A stretch of 6,900 nucleotides of DNA from CAYXOX01 sp964466745 (GTDB lineage Bacteria > Pseudomonadota > Alphaproteobacteria > Rhodobacterales > Rhodobacteraceae), in NCBI GenBank assembly GCA_964466745.1, contig CAYXOX010000159.1, positions 1 through 6,900 on the forward strand, written 5' to 3'. Positions 5,790 through 6,900 of the stretch are shown here, piece after piece. Position 1 is the first letter of the stretch. Every line of letters begins with the position of its first letter. The notes under the pieces were generated by a model. The model ran no database searches and was not told where the DNA came from. It was given only the letters and a program-made list of their open reading frames with translations. The translations under genes were made by a program, and so were the position numbers.

Positions 5790-6900
5790 ATGACAGATCT
5801 CTATTCCGCTCAACGCGCCATGCGGAACATGCGAAAGGTCGCGATGCAGCGCGGCGTGATCGCGATCCTCGACATCGGCACGTCGAAGATGGCCTGCCTT
5901 ATCCTGCGTTTCGACGGCCCGCCCCGCTTCAAGGACGAGGACGGCGTGGGCCCGATGGCCGGGCAGGCGAGCTTCCGCGTGATCGGTGCGCGCACGACGC
6001 GCTCGCGCGGGGTACGCTTCGGCGAGATCGATGCCATGCGCGAGACGGAACGGGCGATACGGACGGTCGTGCAGGCGGCGCAGAAGATGGCCAACGTCCG
6101 CGTGGACCACGTGATCACCTGTTTCTCGGGCGCCCGGCCGCGCTCCTACGGGCTCGACGGCGCGCTCGAACTCGCCGGTGGCGTGGTGACCGAAGCGGAG
6201 GTGGCGCGCTGCCTCGCTTCCTGCCATGTGCCCGACCTCGGCGAAGGCCGTGAGGTGCTGCATGCCCATCCAGTGAATTTCGCACTCGACAGCCGATCCG
6301 GCCTCACGGATCCGCGCGGGCATCGCGGCGAGCGGCTGACGACCGACATGCACCTGCTGAGCGTCGACGGCGCCGTGATCGAGAACCTGCTCTACTGCAT
6401 CAAGCGCTGCGATCTCGAGCTCGCGGGCGTGGCGTCCTCCGCCTACGTGTCTGGCATTTCGGCGCTGGTGGAAGACGAACAGGAACTCGGCTCGGCCTGC
6501 ATCGACATGGGCGGCGGGGCGACGGGGATCTCCGTCTTCATGAAACGGCACATGATCTTCGCCGACGCCGTGCGCATCGGCGGCGACCACGTGACCTCCG
6601 ACATTTCCATGGGCCTGCAGGTTCCCGTCGCCACGGCCGAGCGGATCAAGACCTTCTACGGAGGCGTCGTTGCAACCGGGATGGATGATCGCGAGATGAT
6701 CGAGATCGGTGGCGATACCGGCGACTGGGAGCACGACCGCCGCCGGGTGAGCCGGGCCGAACTCATCGGCATCATGCGCCCCCGGGTGGAGGAAATCCTC
6801 GAGGAGGTGCGTGCGAGGCTCGATGCCGCCGGCTTCGACCAGCTTCCCGCCCAGCAGATCGTGCTGACCGGCGGCGGCAGCCAGATCCCCGGGCTCGACG
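5790..6900 (+). CDS. ftsA: FtsA, actin-like divisome protein (first 370 residues; 3' end outside window)
   Basis: FtsA is an actin-fold ATPase that anchors FtsZ filaments to the inner membrane and recruits later division proteins. ATG 5790 follows the ftsQ stop by 5 nt, with GGGAGA at 5775-5780. The visible part has a basic N-terminal extension (1-21), then phosphate-1 motif LDIGTSK (27-33). The FtsA-specific SHS2 (1C) region follows RSRGVRFGEID and includes VDHVITCFSGARPRSYG. Phosphate-2 motif is CIDMGGGATGIS (237-248), and the adenosine motif is LTGGGSQIPGLD (359-370), where the window ends. The frame has no stop. Family members in this group are about 440 residues, so roughly 70 residues, including the C-terminal amphipathic membrane-targeting helix, should lie beyond the edge. 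ftsZ is expected next but is not visible. Confidence 0.96.
   Translation, partial: MTDLYSAQRAMRNMRKVAMQRGVIAILDIGTSKMACLILRFDGPPRFKDEDGVGPMAGQASFRVIGARTTRSRGVRFGEIDAMRETERAIRTVVQAAQKMANVRVDHVITCFSGARPRSYGLDGALELAGGVVTEAEVARCLASCHVPDLGEGREVLHAHPVNFALDSRSGLTDPRGHRGERLTTDMHLLSVDGAVIENLLYCIKRCDLELAGVASSAYVSGISALVEDEQELGSACIDMGGGATGISVFMKRHMIFADAVRIGGDHVTSDISMGLQVPVATAERIKTFYGGVVATGMDDREMIEIGGDTGDWEHDRRRVSRAELIGIMRPRVEEILEEVRARLDAAGFDQLPAQQIVLTGGGSQIPGLD

Noticed and set aside
5331..6734. Long minus-strand open frame of 467 codons opposite ftsQ and ftsA
   Set aside because: It lies fully antisense to two well-supported genes, is Arg/His/Ala-rich, and shows no recognisable motif. Such frames are expected in DNA of this GC content.
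1..6900. tRNA, CRISPR array, insertion sequence or foreign island
   Set aside because: No repeated spacer structure, transposase, terminal repeats or composition break was seen. The genes are all core dcw genes in standard order.

Overview
The window is a contiguous, all-plus-strand piece of a division and cell wall (dcw) cluster. Gene order is ftsW (3' end) - murG - murC - small membrane protein (DUF2484-like) - murB - ddl - ftsQ - ftsA (5' part). The very high GC content, the protein sequences (for example the MurC start MNAATKLP, and FtsA starting MTDLYSAQRAMRNMRK), and a DUF2484-type gene between murC and murB all point to an alphaproteobacterium of the Rhodobacterales (Rhodobacteraceae-like). 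The genus cannot be fixed from the sequence alone.

Layout: 1-174 is the FtsW C-terminus; 176-1273 murG; 1293-2695 murC, whose reading frame is broken near 1760; 2754-3020 the small membrane protein; 3017-3940 murB; 4013-4927 ddl; 4915-5784 ftsQ; 5790 to the window end ftsA. Genes are tightly packed. There are two overlaps (4 nt and 13 nt) and only two gaps above 20 nt (58 nt before the small gene, 72 nt before ddl). No tRNA, rRNA, mobile element, CRISPR array or convincing promoter was found, and no gene-free stretch exceeds 300 bases.

How the genes work together: MurB and MurC act in the cytoplasm to make UDP-MurNAc and attach the first L-alanine. Ddl supplies D-Ala-D-Ala for the peptide end. 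MurG adds GlcNAc to lipid I to give lipid II, which the FtsW glycosyltransferase polymerises at the septum. FtsQ is the periplasmic scaffold linking early and late divisome proteins, and FtsA tethers FtsZ to the membrane. One transcript would co-express precursor supply and septation machinery.

The main anomaly is murC. Both halves are excellent MurC sequence but lie in different frames. About four residues of a conserved stretch appear to be missing at the junction, which fits a deletion of roughly 13 nt (any 3n+1 loss restores the frame). Since murC is normally essential and single copy, this is either an assembly or sequence error or a real lesion covered by another copy. A secondary point of interest is a pair of perfect small hairpins in the murB-ddl gap. 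I see no convincing undescribed system; the rest is an ordinary dcw cluster.
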